Shown here: piece by piece, positions 40,830-49,105 of the stretch
Layout: every line of letters starts with the position of its first letter
How positions within the stretch are numbered: the stretch's first letter is position 1
From: an uncultured Oscillospiraceae bacterium
GTDB taxonomy: Bacteria; Bacillota; Clostridia; Oscillospirales; Acutalibacteraceae
Length of the DNA stretch: 64,000 bases
Assembly (NCBI GenBank): GCA_900544715.1
Contig: UQWL01000001.1
Span: 124,001 to 188,000 of the forward strand
Direction: 5' to 3'
Translations under genes and position numbers: made by a program
Notes under the pieces: model-generated
Told to the model about the DNA's origin: nothing
Seen by the model: the letters and a program-made list of their open reading frames with translations, nothing else
Databases searched by the model: none

Positions 40830-41185
40830 GAAGGCCAAGGCAGCATTCGCAGTATCTGACGGCGTGGCTCGTGAGGGGATTTTTTGGTGCTACGCATAGC
40901 GTAGCATGCGCAGCAGCAAAAAACGAACCTTCCCAAACTCAACGCCTCACGGCGTTTCAAACACATGGGAAGGTTCGCCGAACGGGTTCCAACGTGGCTT
41001 ACAAATATAAGGCTGCCGCAGGGCCGTGCAAGCGGAACTTTGTTCCGCTGGGGTCGAGGGGCGCAGCCCCCGCGTGCTTTCTTTTGCTTCGTTTTCTTTA
41101 CACGAGTAAAGAAAATGCAGTCGCGTACAGCGAAACCGGGCACTCATCTTCATTCATTATCATACCTTCCGGCCGCACTGCTCAA
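40830..41185 (-). repeat. Inverted repeat, right arm (about 360 bp)
   Basis: Reverse complement of 40021-40379 with scattered changes, several of them paired within hairpins (TTTTCTTTAC/GTAAAGAAAA here, TTTTCTTTG/CAAAGAAAA in the left arm). The 32-nt loop at 40935-40966 has the same, not inverted, orientation as its left-arm counterpart. Confidence 0.9.
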
Positions 41186-41274
41186 ATAAAAACTTTAATG
41201 AAAAGCTTTTGTTCGTTTTCAATTCGTTCATAAATTCCAAATCATATATTCATAATTACCCCGTATCATATCCA

Positions 41275-41301
41275 TTAGCACTCAATAGAAATGAGTGCTA
41301 A
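41275..41301 (+). promoter_or_regulatory. CIRCE operator (HrcA site) of htpG
   Basis: A perfect TTAGCACTC-N9-GAGTGCTAA, 43 nt before the htpG start, so heat-shock control by HrcA is expected. Confidence 0.95.
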
Positions 41302-41343
41302 AACAATGGACATATAAATTTTGATACAGGGGTGTCTGTCAGC

Positions 41344-43251
41344 ATGAAAATGAAGCAGTTTAAAGCCGAATCCAAACGCCTTCTCGACCTGATGATCAAC
41401 TCCATCTACACGCATAAGGAGATTTTCCTCCGCGAGTTGATCTCCAATGCGAGCGACGCGATCGACAAGCTCTATTACCATGCGCTCTCCGATGGTAATA
41501 CGGGCCTTAACCGCGATGATTTTTCCATCCGGCTCGATCTCGACAAGGAGAACCGCACCCTGACCATCACGGATAACGGCTGCGGCATGACGAAGGAGGA
41601 GCTGGAGAATAACCTCGGCGTGATCGCCAAAAGCGGCTCCCTCGCCTTTAAGCAGGAGAACGAGGCCAAAGAGGATATCGATATCATTGGCCAGTTCGGC
41701 GTGGGCTTCTATTCCGCCTTTATGGTGGCCTCCAATGTGAAGGTTTATAGCAAGGCGTATGGCGCGGAGGAGGCCTGGGTTTGGGAATCCAACGGCGCGG
41801 AGGGCTATACGGTTGAGCCCTGCGAAAAGGAGTCGAACGGCACGCAGATCGTATTGACCATCAAGGAAGATACGGAGGATGAAAAATACAGCGAATTCCT
41901 GGAATCCTACCGCATCCAGGAGCTGGTGCGCAAGTATTCCGATTATATCCGCTACCCGATCCGCATGGAGGTTGAAAAATCCCGCATGAAGGAGCAGCCG
42001 GAAGGGGAGGAAGCGGACGAGGAGAAGGCCCCGGAATACGAGACCTACACGGAAGTGGAAACGCTCAACAGCATGGTGCCGATCTGGCGCAAAAATAAAA
42101 ATGAGCTGACGGATGAGGATTATAACAGCTTTTACAAAGAGAAATTCTTTGATTACAGCGATCCGCTCAAGGTGATCCATACTTATACGGAGGGCGCGGC
42201 CACCTATCACGCCCTGCTTTTCATCCCCGCGAAAGCGCCCTATAATTACTACACGCGCGATTATGAAAAGGGCCTCAAGCTCTATGCGAGCGGCGTGCTC
42301 ATCATGGACTCCTGCAAGGACCTCCTGCCCGACCATTTCAGCTTTGTCAAGGGATTGGTCGATTCCGAGGATCTCTCGCTGAATATTTCCAGGGAAATGC
42401 TTCAGCATGATCGCCAGCTCAAGGTGATCGCCTCCCGGTTGGAGAAGAAGATCAAATCCGAGCTGCTCTCCATGCTCAAAAACGACCGCGAGAAATACGA
42501 GGAGTTCTTCAAAAACTTCGGCCTCCAGCTGAAATACGGTGTTTACAACGGCTTCGGCGCGAATAAAGAGCTGTTGCAGGATCTGCTGCTCTTCTATTCG
42601 AGCAGCGAGCAGAAGCTTGTCACACTCGAAGAATACGTTTCCCGTATGAAGGAAGACCAGAAATATATCTACTATGCCGGCGGCGAAAGCCGCGAGCAGA
42701 TTGAGCGGCTGCCGCAGACCGAGCTCGTCAAGGAGAAGGGCTATGAGATTTTGTATCTGACGGACGACGTGGACGAATTCGCGCTCCAAATGATGCATGA
42801 TTATAGCGAGAAGGAGTTTAAATCCGTTTCCGCCAGCGATCTTGACCTCGATACCGAAGAGGAGAAGAAGGAGTTTGAGAAGCAGGCGGAGGAGAATAAG
42901 GACCTGCTCACCTTCATGAAGGATGCGCTGGATGGCAAGGTAAAAGCGGTTGTTCTTTCCAAGCGGCTCAAGAGCCACCCGGTGTGCCTCTCTAACGAGG
43001 GCATGCTCTCCATCGAGATGGAGAAGGTTTTAAACGCCATGCCGAACGATCAGAAGGTGAAGGCCGAGCGCGTGCTGGAGATCAACGCCTCCCACCCGAT
43101 CTTTGAGAAGCTGTCAAAGCTCTATGCAGAGGATCAGGAGAAGCTGAAAACCTATGCGCAGCTGCTCTATACGCAGGCGGAGCTGATCGAGGGTATGCCG
43201 GTGGAGGACCCGGTGGCGTTCTCGAACGCGGTGTGCGAGCTGATGGTGTAA
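41344..43251 (+). CDS. htpG: Molecular chaperone HtpG (Hsp90)
   Basis: A 635-residue cytosolic Hsp90. The N-terminal ATPase domain has FLRELISNASDAIDKLYYHA, the G1 region LTITDNGCGMTKEELENNLG and IGQFGVGFYSAFMVA. A charged linker (GEEADEEKAPEYETYTEVET) precedes the middle domain, with KGLVDSEDLSLNISREMLQH. The dimerisation domain ends in ELMV. ATG 41344 has CAGGGGTG upstream. Control is by the CIRCE element. It is monocistronic, with a 16-bp terminator. Confidence 0.97.
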   Translation: MKMKQFKAESKRLLDLMINSIYTHKEIFLRELISNASDAIDKLYYHALSDGNTGLNRDDFSIRLDLDKENRTLTITDNGCGMTKEELENNLGVIAKSGSLAFKQENEAKEDIDIIGQFGVGFYSAFMVASNVKVYSKAYGAEEAWVWESNGAEGYTVEPCEKESNGTQIVLTIKEDTEDEKYSEFLESYRIQELVRKYSDYIRYPIRMEVEKSRMKEQPEGEEADEEKAPEYETYTEVETLNSMVPIWRKNKNELTDEDYNSFYKEKFFDYSDPLKVIHTYTEGAATYHALLFIPAKAPYNYYTRDYEKGLKLYASGVLIMDSCKDLLPDHFSFVKGLVDSEDLSLNISREMLQHDRQLKVIASRLEKKIKSELLSMLKNDREKYEEFFKNFGLQLKYGVYNGFGANKELLQDLLLFYSSSEQKLVTLEEYVSRMKEDQKYIYYAGGESREQIERLPQTELVKEKGYEILYLTDDVDEFALQMMHDYSEKEFKSVSASDLDLDTEEEKKEFEKQAEENKDLLTFMKDALDGKVKAVVLSKRLKSHPVCLSNEGMLSIEMEKVLNAMPNDQKVKAERVLEINASHPIFEKLSKLYAEDQEKLKTYAQLLYTQAELIEGMPVEDPVAFSNAVCELMV

Positions 43252-43270
43252 AATAAAAATAGAAGCATTA

Positions 43271-43313
43271 TAAAAACGCCTCAGACGGTGTCAAGCTGTC
43301 TGAGGCGTTTTTA
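43271..43313. terminator. Terminator after htpG
   Basis: A perfect 16-bp stem, 43271-43286 with 43298-43313, including A5 and T5 flanks; it can act in both directions. Confidence 0.92.
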
Positions 43314-43474
43314 TGATGAACGAGGCGAACAGTCAATATGGCAGGGAATCCATATGATTGATACAGTGAAAAGGGCGAACTTTGTTCGCTGCGGGCGGTC
43401 AAAAGCTGCCCCTGCCAACGGCGGAATCATGTTGTTGGAGCGCGTGCTTAATGCAGCGTGAAGCACGCAACAGT

Positions 43475-44515
43475 TTAATTCGCCAAATCCAGCCCGCCCG
43501 GAAATTTTGCGTCGTCAATTTGGTACTGGGTGTAAGCTTCGTTTTGCCAGACCTTAACGGAATCCACATAGAAGATGCTTTCACTCGCCTCATCAAATTT
43601 GCCGATCTTCTGCCCATGCGGGCCGTAGGCGTCGCCCGCGTCAATCTCCACCGTCAGCCGCAAGAACTCCTGCACCTTCGACACACCGCCGCCCATGGAA
43701 GCCCAGGTCGGCTTGCCGTCGATATAGAAAACATAGTATTCCGGCGTCCACTTCAAGGCGAAGGTGTGGTAGCCGTTGTAGAGGTTCTGCTCCAAGTCTA
43801 CGATCTTCCCCTCTGATTTGGCAAACGAGCCGTAGCCGTTCCAGAGCAGGGCGTGGCCCATCCGGCTCTCCTTATTCCTTCGGAACGCGCTTTCGAACAC
43901 GTCGATCTCCGTGCCGTCCACGCCCTCGCTCGCCACCTTGCGCTGGTTGGAGGATTGCAGCCAGAAGGCGGACCACAGGCCGTCCGCATCCGGGAATTTG
44001 ACGCGTGCCTCGAAATAGCCGAACGCCTGGCCGAAGAGGATCTCGTCGCTGCTGCCCTTGTTGCTGTTGTTGTCGCCCGTGATGCGGCGGGTTTCGATCC
44101 CTCCCGTGAAGCGGCCGCTGGCCGGGCAGTTCCCATCGCAGGTATGGTTTGCCTCATAGCGGGAGTGGATTTCCACATTGCCGTTTTGCACGGTGACCAT
44201 CTCCGGGCACCACCAGCAGCCCTGCTCCGGGCGGCTTTTATCGTCGCTTTCCCAGCGGATGGCGTGCGGGGAGGTCGTCCAGATTTCCCGATTCCCACTA
44301 TATCGTTCTCCAAATTGGATGTTCTGGTTGAGCCCGTCGCCTTCAAAGTGATCCTCAAACACGAGGTACCATCCATCCTGTCCAAGCGTCGGCAGGGAGA
44401 GGTCATAGGCTTCGTTTTTCCAGCTGTCCGGCTCCTCTTTTTTCCCGCAGCCGGTGAGGAACAGGCAGCCGCAGAGCAAACAGGCGGCCATCATCAGCGC
44501 AAGCCACTTTTTCAT
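43475..44515 (-). CDS. Glycoside hydrolase family 16 lipoprotein (beta-glucanase type)
   Basis: A 346-residue secreted lipoprotein. The signal peptide MKKWLALMMAACLLCG continues to the lipobox LTGC, so the mature enzyme is anchored outside the cell. The GH16 catalytic motif is GTEIDVFES, flanked by SAFWLQSSNQR, FALKWTPEYYVFYIDGKPTW and FLRLTVEID. Substrates could be beta-1,3/1,4-glucan or related galactans. ATG 44515 is chosen because the signal peptide starts there. It is a single gene, with a GCGTGCTT/AAGCACGC hairpin just beyond the stop. Confidence 0.93.
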   Translation of the reverse strand: MKKWLALMMAACLLCGCLFLTGCGKKEEPDSWKNEAYDLSLPTLGQDGWYLVFEDHFEGDGLNQNIQFGERYSGNREIWTTSPHAIRWESDDKSRPEQGCWWCPEMVTVQNGNVEIHSRYEANHTCDGNCPASGRFTGGIETRRITGDNNSNKGSSDEILFGQAFGYFEARVKFPDADGLWSAFWLQSSNQRKVASEGVDGTEIDVFESAFRRNKESRMGHALLWNGYGSFAKSEGKIVDLEQNLYNGYHTFALKWTPEYYVFYIDGKPTWASMGGGVSKVQEFLRLTVEIDAGDAYGPHGQKIGKFDEASESIFYVDSVKVWQNEAYTQYQIDDAKFPGGLDLAN

Positions 44516-44618
44516 AGGGGTTCCCATCCTTTCCGTCGCGCGGCTTTGCGCCGCGTTTGCTCCCAGTGTATCGGAAGGGGAGAAGCGTGTCAAGTGCAGA
44601 GTAGGGGCAGAGAGGGAT

Positions 44619-45152
44619 TTAGGAATTGGCCGGAGGGCGTTCATAGGCTTTTCTCGTCCGGTTCAGCTGGATCAGGAATATCACACCGGCAATAAAGCAT
44701 ACAACCATGCACACCACATTCAGCCCCGGGACGAAGAGCAGCAGATAGGCAAGGATATTGATCACGGCCAGCACTTTCCATGTGGTGAACAGAGGCGCGC
44801 CGTTCAGGCTGCGGGCCTGCGCGCTCTCCAGCTCCAGCACGCCCTGCACAATATGATAGGAGATATAGAGGGAGATGAGGGTGGAGAGAAGCCCCAGCAC
44901 AGTTGCGGCATAGCCGAGGGCGGCAGATAGGCCGATCAGATCCAGAATATAGAGAATCAACGTATAAACCGCCATGAGGATGGCAAAGGGCTTCGCTTTG
45001 CCAAAATGGCTGTTAACGGCGGCCATCTCTGTCAACCCGCCGATCAGGATGAAATAGCCGATAAAGTCGGGCAGCAGGCCAATCGTTACGGTATCAAAGG
45101 TTAAGTTAAAATCAAGAAAGACCAAAAGCAGGCCAATGAAAATTTTGCTCAT
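44619..45152 (-). CDS. Integral membrane protein, unknown function
   Basis: A 177-residue protein with four or five spans: IFIGLLLVFLDFNLTF, LLPDFIGYFILIGGLTEMA, FAILMAVYTLILYILDLIGL, ATVLGLLSTLISLYISYHIV and VINILAYLLLFVPGLNVVCM. The DFNLTFDTVTIGLLPDFIGY segment is typical of an uncharacterised Firmicutes family. AAAGGA lies 10 nt before ATG 45152. Confidence 0.7.
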   Translation of the reverse strand: MSKIFIGLLLVFLDFNLTFDTVTIGLLPDFIGYFILIGGLTEMAAVNSHFGKAKPFAILMAVYTLILYILDLIGLSAALGYAATVLGLLSTLISLYISYHIVQGVLELESAQARSLNGAPLFTTWKVLAVINILAYLLLFVPGLNVVCMVVCFIAGVIFLIQLNRTRKAYERPPANS

Positions 45153-45215
45153 AACAGCCACATCCTTTCCGGTTTACAATAGAAATTCTCTATGGATTGC
45201 TTGAGTGTGTTGTGC

Positions 45216-45785
45216 TTATTGGCGATCGGTTTGGTTATGGGAAATCCAATCACGGATGGCGGAAACATCCTCCGCGATGTGCAGCAATACCATGCCGCCT
45301 GTAACGCTGGCGATGGCCAACAGCAAAGAGAAGATCAAAATGAGAAATCCCAAAAAGCCATTGCCCGATGTGAACGCCAGAATTCCCCCACCGAGCAGGA
45401 TAGCAAAGAAAAGCACCGCCATGATCACTTTCAGGCAGGTAATCCAGAAGGAGGAATCGATGCTCTCCATGCCGGCGTTGGCACTTGGCGGCGGCTCCGC
45501 CCCGGCGCCCCAGTAGTCTTTGTGTGGGTTAGGCGGTTTTGGCGTGGGCATTTCACCGCAGAGCGCGGCGAGATAAGCCTGAACCTCCGGGTCAGTGGTG
45601 CGCAGCCTGCATTGTTCAAAATAGCCCCTTGCTGCGGCGGCAGCAGATGGATCAGCTTGGTTCATCAGGGCTTTTACCTGCGTGCTGCAAGCGTTGCAAA
45701 TGCATTTTTCGCCGGTTTTAGCTTGAATCGTATCTATTTTTCCAGGTTGCAGGGGGGTGCCGCATATCTTACAAATCTCCACCAT
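45216..45785 (-). CDS. Zinc-ribbon and transmembrane protein, unknown function
   Basis: A 189-residue protein. The N-terminus has a four-Cys ribbon (CKICGTPL and CICNACSTQ). A Pro-rich linker (PTPKPPNPHK) leads to two C-terminal spans (VIMAVLFFAILLGGGILAF and FLILIFSLLLAIASVTGGMV) and a short cytoplasmic tail. GAAAGGGAAAT precedes the ATG region. No function is recognised. It is separate from the neighbouring membrane gene by 63 nt on the same strand. Confidence 0.65.
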   Translation of the reverse strand: MVEICKICGTPLQPGKIDTIQAKTGEKCICNACSTQVKALMNQADPSAAAAARGYFEQCRLRTTDPEVQAYLAALCGEMPTPKPPNPHKDYWGAGAEPPPSANAGMESIDSSFWITCLKVIMAVLFFAILLGGGILAFTSGNGFLGFLILIFSLLLAIASVTGGMVLLHIAEDVSAIRDWISHNQTDRQ

Positions 45786-45864
45786 AATTTCCCTTTCGAT
45801 TGATAAAAATCAACAAAATAATTCAACTAAAAAGTAGCATATGGCCAATAAAATGTCAAGGCAG

Positions 45865-45906
45865 AAAACCGACCGCACCCCATAAAGGGCGCGGCCGGTT
45901 TCTGTT
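45865..45906 (-). terminator. Terminator after reverse rubrerythrin
   Basis: On the minus strand AACCGGCCGCGCCC, loop TTTAT, GGGGTGCGGTCGGTT then TTCTG; imperfect GC-rich stem. Confidence 0.7.
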
Positions 45907-45946
45907 CGAAATCATAGGAAATACAGGCTTCTGTTTATTCTATAAT

Positions 45947-46489
45947 TTAGCCGAAGTAACGCTCCAGCAGGCCCTTGAAGGCTTTGCCGTGGCGGGCTTC
46001 ATCCTTGCACATCTCATGCACGGTATCATGGATTGCGTCATAGTTGAGCGCCTTTGCACGCTTGGCGAGCTTAAGCTTGCCCTCTGTTGCGCCATACTCC
46101 GCTTCCACGCGGACGCGCAGGTTTTCCTTGGTATCTGCGGCAACAACTTCGCCCAGCAGCTCGGCAAATTTCGCGGCATGCTCTGCCTCTTCATAGGCAA
46201 TGCGCTTATAGGCCTCGCCAACCTCGGGGTAGCCTTCGCGATCCGCCTGGCGGCTCATCGCGAGATACATGCCGACCTCCGTGCACTCGCCCATAAAGTT
46301 TGCGCGCAGGTCTTCCACGATATCCTCTTCCACGCCCTTGGCAACGCCGATGCGATGCTCGTCGGCCCATGCCATCTCGCTCGTAACTTCATTGAATTTT
46401 TCGCGGGGCGCCTTGCAGACGGGGCAGAACTCCGGGGCTTCTTCTCCCTCGTAAACATAACCGCAAACGCTGCAAACAAACTTCTTCAT
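45947..46489 (-). CDS. Reverse rubrerythrin (NADH-linked peroxidase)
   Basis: A 180-residue protein that removes hydrogen peroxide in anaerobes. Domain order is the reverse of classical rubrerythrin. A rubredoxin-like iron site comes first (CSVCGYVYEGEEAPEFCPVC), then a ferritin-like four-helix bundle. The di-iron ligands are in GECTEVGMYLAM, YEEAEHAAKF and KDEARHGKAF. GGAGGT lies before ATG 46489. It follows the PerR-like gene by 108 nt on the same strand, matching peroxide control. Confidence 0.95.
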   Translation of the reverse strand: MKKFVCSVCGYVYEGEEAPEFCPVCKAPREKFNEVTSEMAWADEHRIGVAKGVEEDIVEDLRANFMGECTEVGMYLAMSRQADREGYPEVGEAYKRIAYEEAEHAAKFAELLGEVVAADTKENLRVRVEAEYGATEGKLKLAKRAKALNYDAIHDTVHEMCKDEARHGKAFKGLLERYFG

Positions 46490-46597
46490 GATTCATGACC
46501 TCCATATAATTTTAAGTATTTTTGATTACCTTTATGGTAGAGGCTCCGCAGGGGAATCGCTGATGAAATCCAGGCGTTCTAAGCCGCCGGAATTTCA

Positions 46598-46984
46598 TCA
46601 GTGCTTCTCCATGCAATTCTGGCAGACACCGTAAAACGTCAGCCGGTGATAGTCCACCGAGTAGGGGAGATACTTCTGCGCCGCACGGTCCAGCTCTTCA
46701 AACACAGGCATGGGCAGATCATACAGGCGGCCGCAGCGGTTGCATAAAAAGTGGTAGTGCTGCGCCGTGTTGCCGTCGAAGTGATCCGCGCCGCCGCAGG
46801 AGAGCTTTAAAATAATCCCTTCCTCACTCAGCAGGGAGAGGTTGCGGTAGACCGTGCCGAGGCTCAGATTCGGCATTTCCTCTTTTAAGGAGAGGTAAAG
46901 CTCCTCCGCCGTGGGGTGATCCGTCCGGCCGCACAGCTCACTGAGGATTGCCTCGCGCTGACGGCTGCGTTTTGTAAGTGCCAT
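46598..46984 (-). CDS. perR: Fur-family regulator, PerR-like
   Basis: A 128-residue metal-dependent repressor. The winged helix has LSLGTVYRNLSLLSEEGII. The sensing site is HFDGNTAQHYHFLC, and the structural zinc pairs are CNRCG and CQNCMEKH. LYDL supplies the Asp expected of PerR. ATG 46984 has GGATGG close by; ATG 46993 is also possible. The promoter overlaps a Fur/PerR-type box, so it should repress itself together with reverse rubrerythrin. A Fur or Zur role is less likely given the neighbour. Confidence 0.88.
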   Translation of the reverse strand: MALTKRSRQREAILSELCGRTDHPTAEELYLSLKEEMPNLSLGTVYRNLSLLSEEGIILKLSCGGADHFDGNTAQHYHFLCNRCGRLYDLPMPVFEELDRAAQKYLPYSVDYHRLTFYGVCQNCMEKH

Positions 46985-46999
46985 AGGAACCATCCATTC

Positions 47000-47049
47000 A
47001 ATAATGATAATCGTTACTGTTATTATATCTTTTTTGAAAAGGATGTCAA
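47000..47049 (-). promoter_or_regulatory. perR promoter with Fur/PerR box
   Basis: On the minus strand TTGACA (47049-47044), 16 nt, TATAAT (47027-47022). AATAATGATAATCGTTACT at 47000-47018 matches 15 of 19 positions of the classic Fur consensus. Confidence 0.8.
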
Positions 47050-47195
47050 GCCCTTTTTTTCAATTTTTTTCAAAAGTTTTTGCGCGGTGGGATCAGGAGA
47101 ATGGAAAGAAAGGCAATCCGCCCATCGGGCAATGATTTGCGCCTTTTGCGGGCAGACTAGCTTCTATCAAGCAGATTTCAATAGGGGAGGATTTT

Positions 47196-48191
47196 ATGTT
47201 TCCGGATCAAATTTTCTACGAGCCCGCCGTTCTTGAGTATCCGCTGGGCAAGCAGCTGCGGGCGAAATACGCAGACGTTGCCTGGACGGAGATCGAAAGC
47301 CACAACCGAATCGACAGCCTGCGCACGCAGCCGAACAGCGCCTTTCCACAGCTGAAGCGCCACTTGGTTTTGGGCGTGCGCAAAACACACCGCTATGTGC
47401 CAAATCAAAAGGTATCGGATTTCCTCGTCCCATACACTTCATCCGGCTGCACGGCGATGTGCCTTTATTGCTATCTGGTTTGTCACTATAATAAATGCGC
47501 CTATCTGCGCCTGTTTGTCAACCGGGAGCAGATGCTCGAAAAGCTGATGAAAACAGCGGCGTCCGCCGACCGGGACCTGACCTTTGAAATCGGCAGCAAC
47601 AGCGACCTCGTTTTAGAAAACACGATCACGGGGAACCTGCCGTGGACGATTGAACACTTTGCGGACAGCCCGAAGGGCTTTTTGACCTTTCCCACCAAAT
47701 TTGATCTGGTGGAGCCTCTGCTGCCGCTGCGGCACAATGGCCGGACGATTGTGCGCATGAGCGTGAATCCGGAAGAGGTGATCCGGAAGGTGGAGCTCGG
47801 CACCTCACCGCTGCCAAACCGCATCCGCGCGCTCAACCGCCTATGCGAGGTGGGTTATCGACCGGGGCTTCTGATCGCGCCCGTTATTTTGATGGAAAAC
47901 TGGCAGCAGGCCTATCACCGGCTGCTGGAACGCCTTGCGGATGAATTATCGCCCGCCGTGAAACGGCAGGCGGTGATTGAGGTGATCTTTATGACCTATA
48001 GCTATGTGCACCGGGCGATCAACCAGGAGGCGTTTCCCAACGCGGCGCAACTCTATGATGCCGCTCTGATGACTGGGCGCGGGGCTGGAAAATACTGCTA
48101 CCGCCCGGAGCATCGCGCACAGGCGGAGCTTTTTTTGCACAGCGAGCTGGAAAAGCAGCTCGGGGAGATGCGCATTCTATATTTTGCATAA
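47196..48191 (+). CDS. splB: Spore photoproduct lyase (radical SAM)
   Basis: Repairs the UV thymine dimer of spore DNA during germination; 331 aa. FYEPAVLEYPLGKQL and LVLGVRKTHRYVPNQK are family openings. The radical-SAM cluster motif is Cys85, Cys89, Cys92 in GCTAMCLYCYLV. KVELGTSPLPNRIRALNRL and VIEVIFMTYSYVHRAI follow. The position of Bacillus Cys141, the hydrogen donor (FEASCTSD), is Ser134 here (FEIGSNSD). Two extra cysteines, Cys96 and Cys101, directly follow the cluster. This may mark a clostridial subtype. Confidence 0.93.
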   Translation: MFPDQIFYEPAVLEYPLGKQLRAKYADVAWTEIESHNRIDSLRTQPNSAFPQLKRHLVLGVRKTHRYVPNQKVSDFLVPYTSSGCTAMCLYCYLVCHYNKCAYLRLFVNREQMLEKLMKTAASADRDLTFEIGSNSDLVLENTITGNLPWTIEHFADSPKGFLTFPTKFDLVEPLLPLRHNGRTIVRMSVNPEEVIRKVELGTSPLPNRIRALNRLCEVGYRPGLLIAPVILMENWQQAYHRLLERLADELSPAVKRQAVIEVIFMTYSYVHRAINQEAFPNAAQLYDAALMTGRGAGKYCYRPEHRAQAELFLHSELEKQLGEMRILYFA

Positions 48192-48196
48192 CCGGC

Positions 48197-49105
48197 TCAG
48201 CGGCGGCGTGCTGCCGGTGGATTTTTTGGCAGAGGCTTATTTTCGAGCCCGCCCGCCCAGAGGCAGAGCATGAGCAGCAAAAAGAGGAAAGCCAGCAGCC
48301 CATATTGGCGCTGCATAGTCACTGAGGCGCCGTGCAGACGGAGCTCTATGCCAAAGGATTGCAAAAGTGCCGGCAGAAATTCCGCAGGGCGCTGCCGTGC
48401 GAGTGGAATTCTCAAATGCTCGGTATAGATTTGCCGCAGCACGCTGACCGCCTGCGTCGGCGGAAAGTAAAAAAGCATGCCGCGCAGCCAGCTTGGATAA
48501 AACGAATAGGGCAGGTAGGCCCCGGCAAGAAAGCCGATCAGCGTGCCATAGAGGTTTGCAAGGGTGGAAAATGTGGCCGTGTTTTTCAGCCGCCGGGAGA
48601 GGCACAGGAGGATGGCGGCGTTTATCATAGAGGAAAACAGAACGGTTCCGGCTGCCTGGAAGAGGCTTGGGCCCGATAGTGCGTGGTGATAGCGCATGCG
48701 GAAAAAAAGCTCCCCGCCCAACACCGTACATATGGTAAAAACGAACGAGATGAGCACAGCCGTCACCCAGTAGCCAAGCGTCAGTGAGAAATGCGAAACC
48801 GGGGCAACCAGATAATCGCGCCGAATACCGGTTTCCGCATCGGCAACGCTCAATTGCAGAATCCCGAAGCAGGTGGTCGTATTGATGACGATCAGCAGCC
48901 CAGCAAGCATAAAGCGGTCGGTAAATTCTTTGACTAACGTGCTCTCCACGCCTGCCCGCGTGACCGTATCCAGCAGAAAATCCCGCAGAAACAGGATATA
49001 GATGCCAACGACGATCAGCACGGAGGCAAAGGAGAGCAAAATATTCAGCCGGTTGCCGCAGAATAGGCGCAGGTTGCGCCGGATGAAATAGAGTAATTTT
49101 TTCAT
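48197..49105 (-). CDS. ABC-2 type transporter permease
   Basis: A 302-residue membrane subunit with six spans (LNILLSFASVLIVVGIYILF, MLAGLLIVINTTTCFGILQL, YWVTAVLISFVFTICTVLG and others) in the ABC-2 arrangement. The conserved loop YFPPTQAVSVLRQIYTEHLR precedes the last span. The stop is 6 nt from the convergent splB stop. It is coupled by a 4-nt overlap to the ATPase gene. An exporter of a drug, lipid or peptide is likely. Confidence 0.85.
   Translation of the reverse strand: MKKLLYFIRRNLRLFCGNRLNILLSFASVLIVVGIYILFLRDFLLDTVTRAGVESTLVKEFTDRFMLAGLLIVINTTTCFGILQLSVADAETGIRRDYLVAPVSHFSLTLGYWVTAVLISFVFTICTVLGGELFFRMRYHHALSGPSLFQAAGTVLFSSMINAAILLCLSRRLKNTATFSTLANLYGTLIGFLAGAYLPYSFYPSWLRGMLFYFPPTQAVSVLRQIYTEHLRIPLARQRPAEFLPALLQSFGIELRLHGASVTMQRQYGLLAFLFLLLMLCLWAGGLENKPLPKNPPAARRR

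Noticed and set aside
38747..41185. Prophage or integrative element
   Set aside because: Small regulators and repeats are present, but no integrase, transposase, structural or conjugation gene was found.
41275..42978. Long antisense open frame over htpG
   Set aside because: Shadow of htpG; no family resemblance and it would start inside the coding strand of a complete Hsp90.
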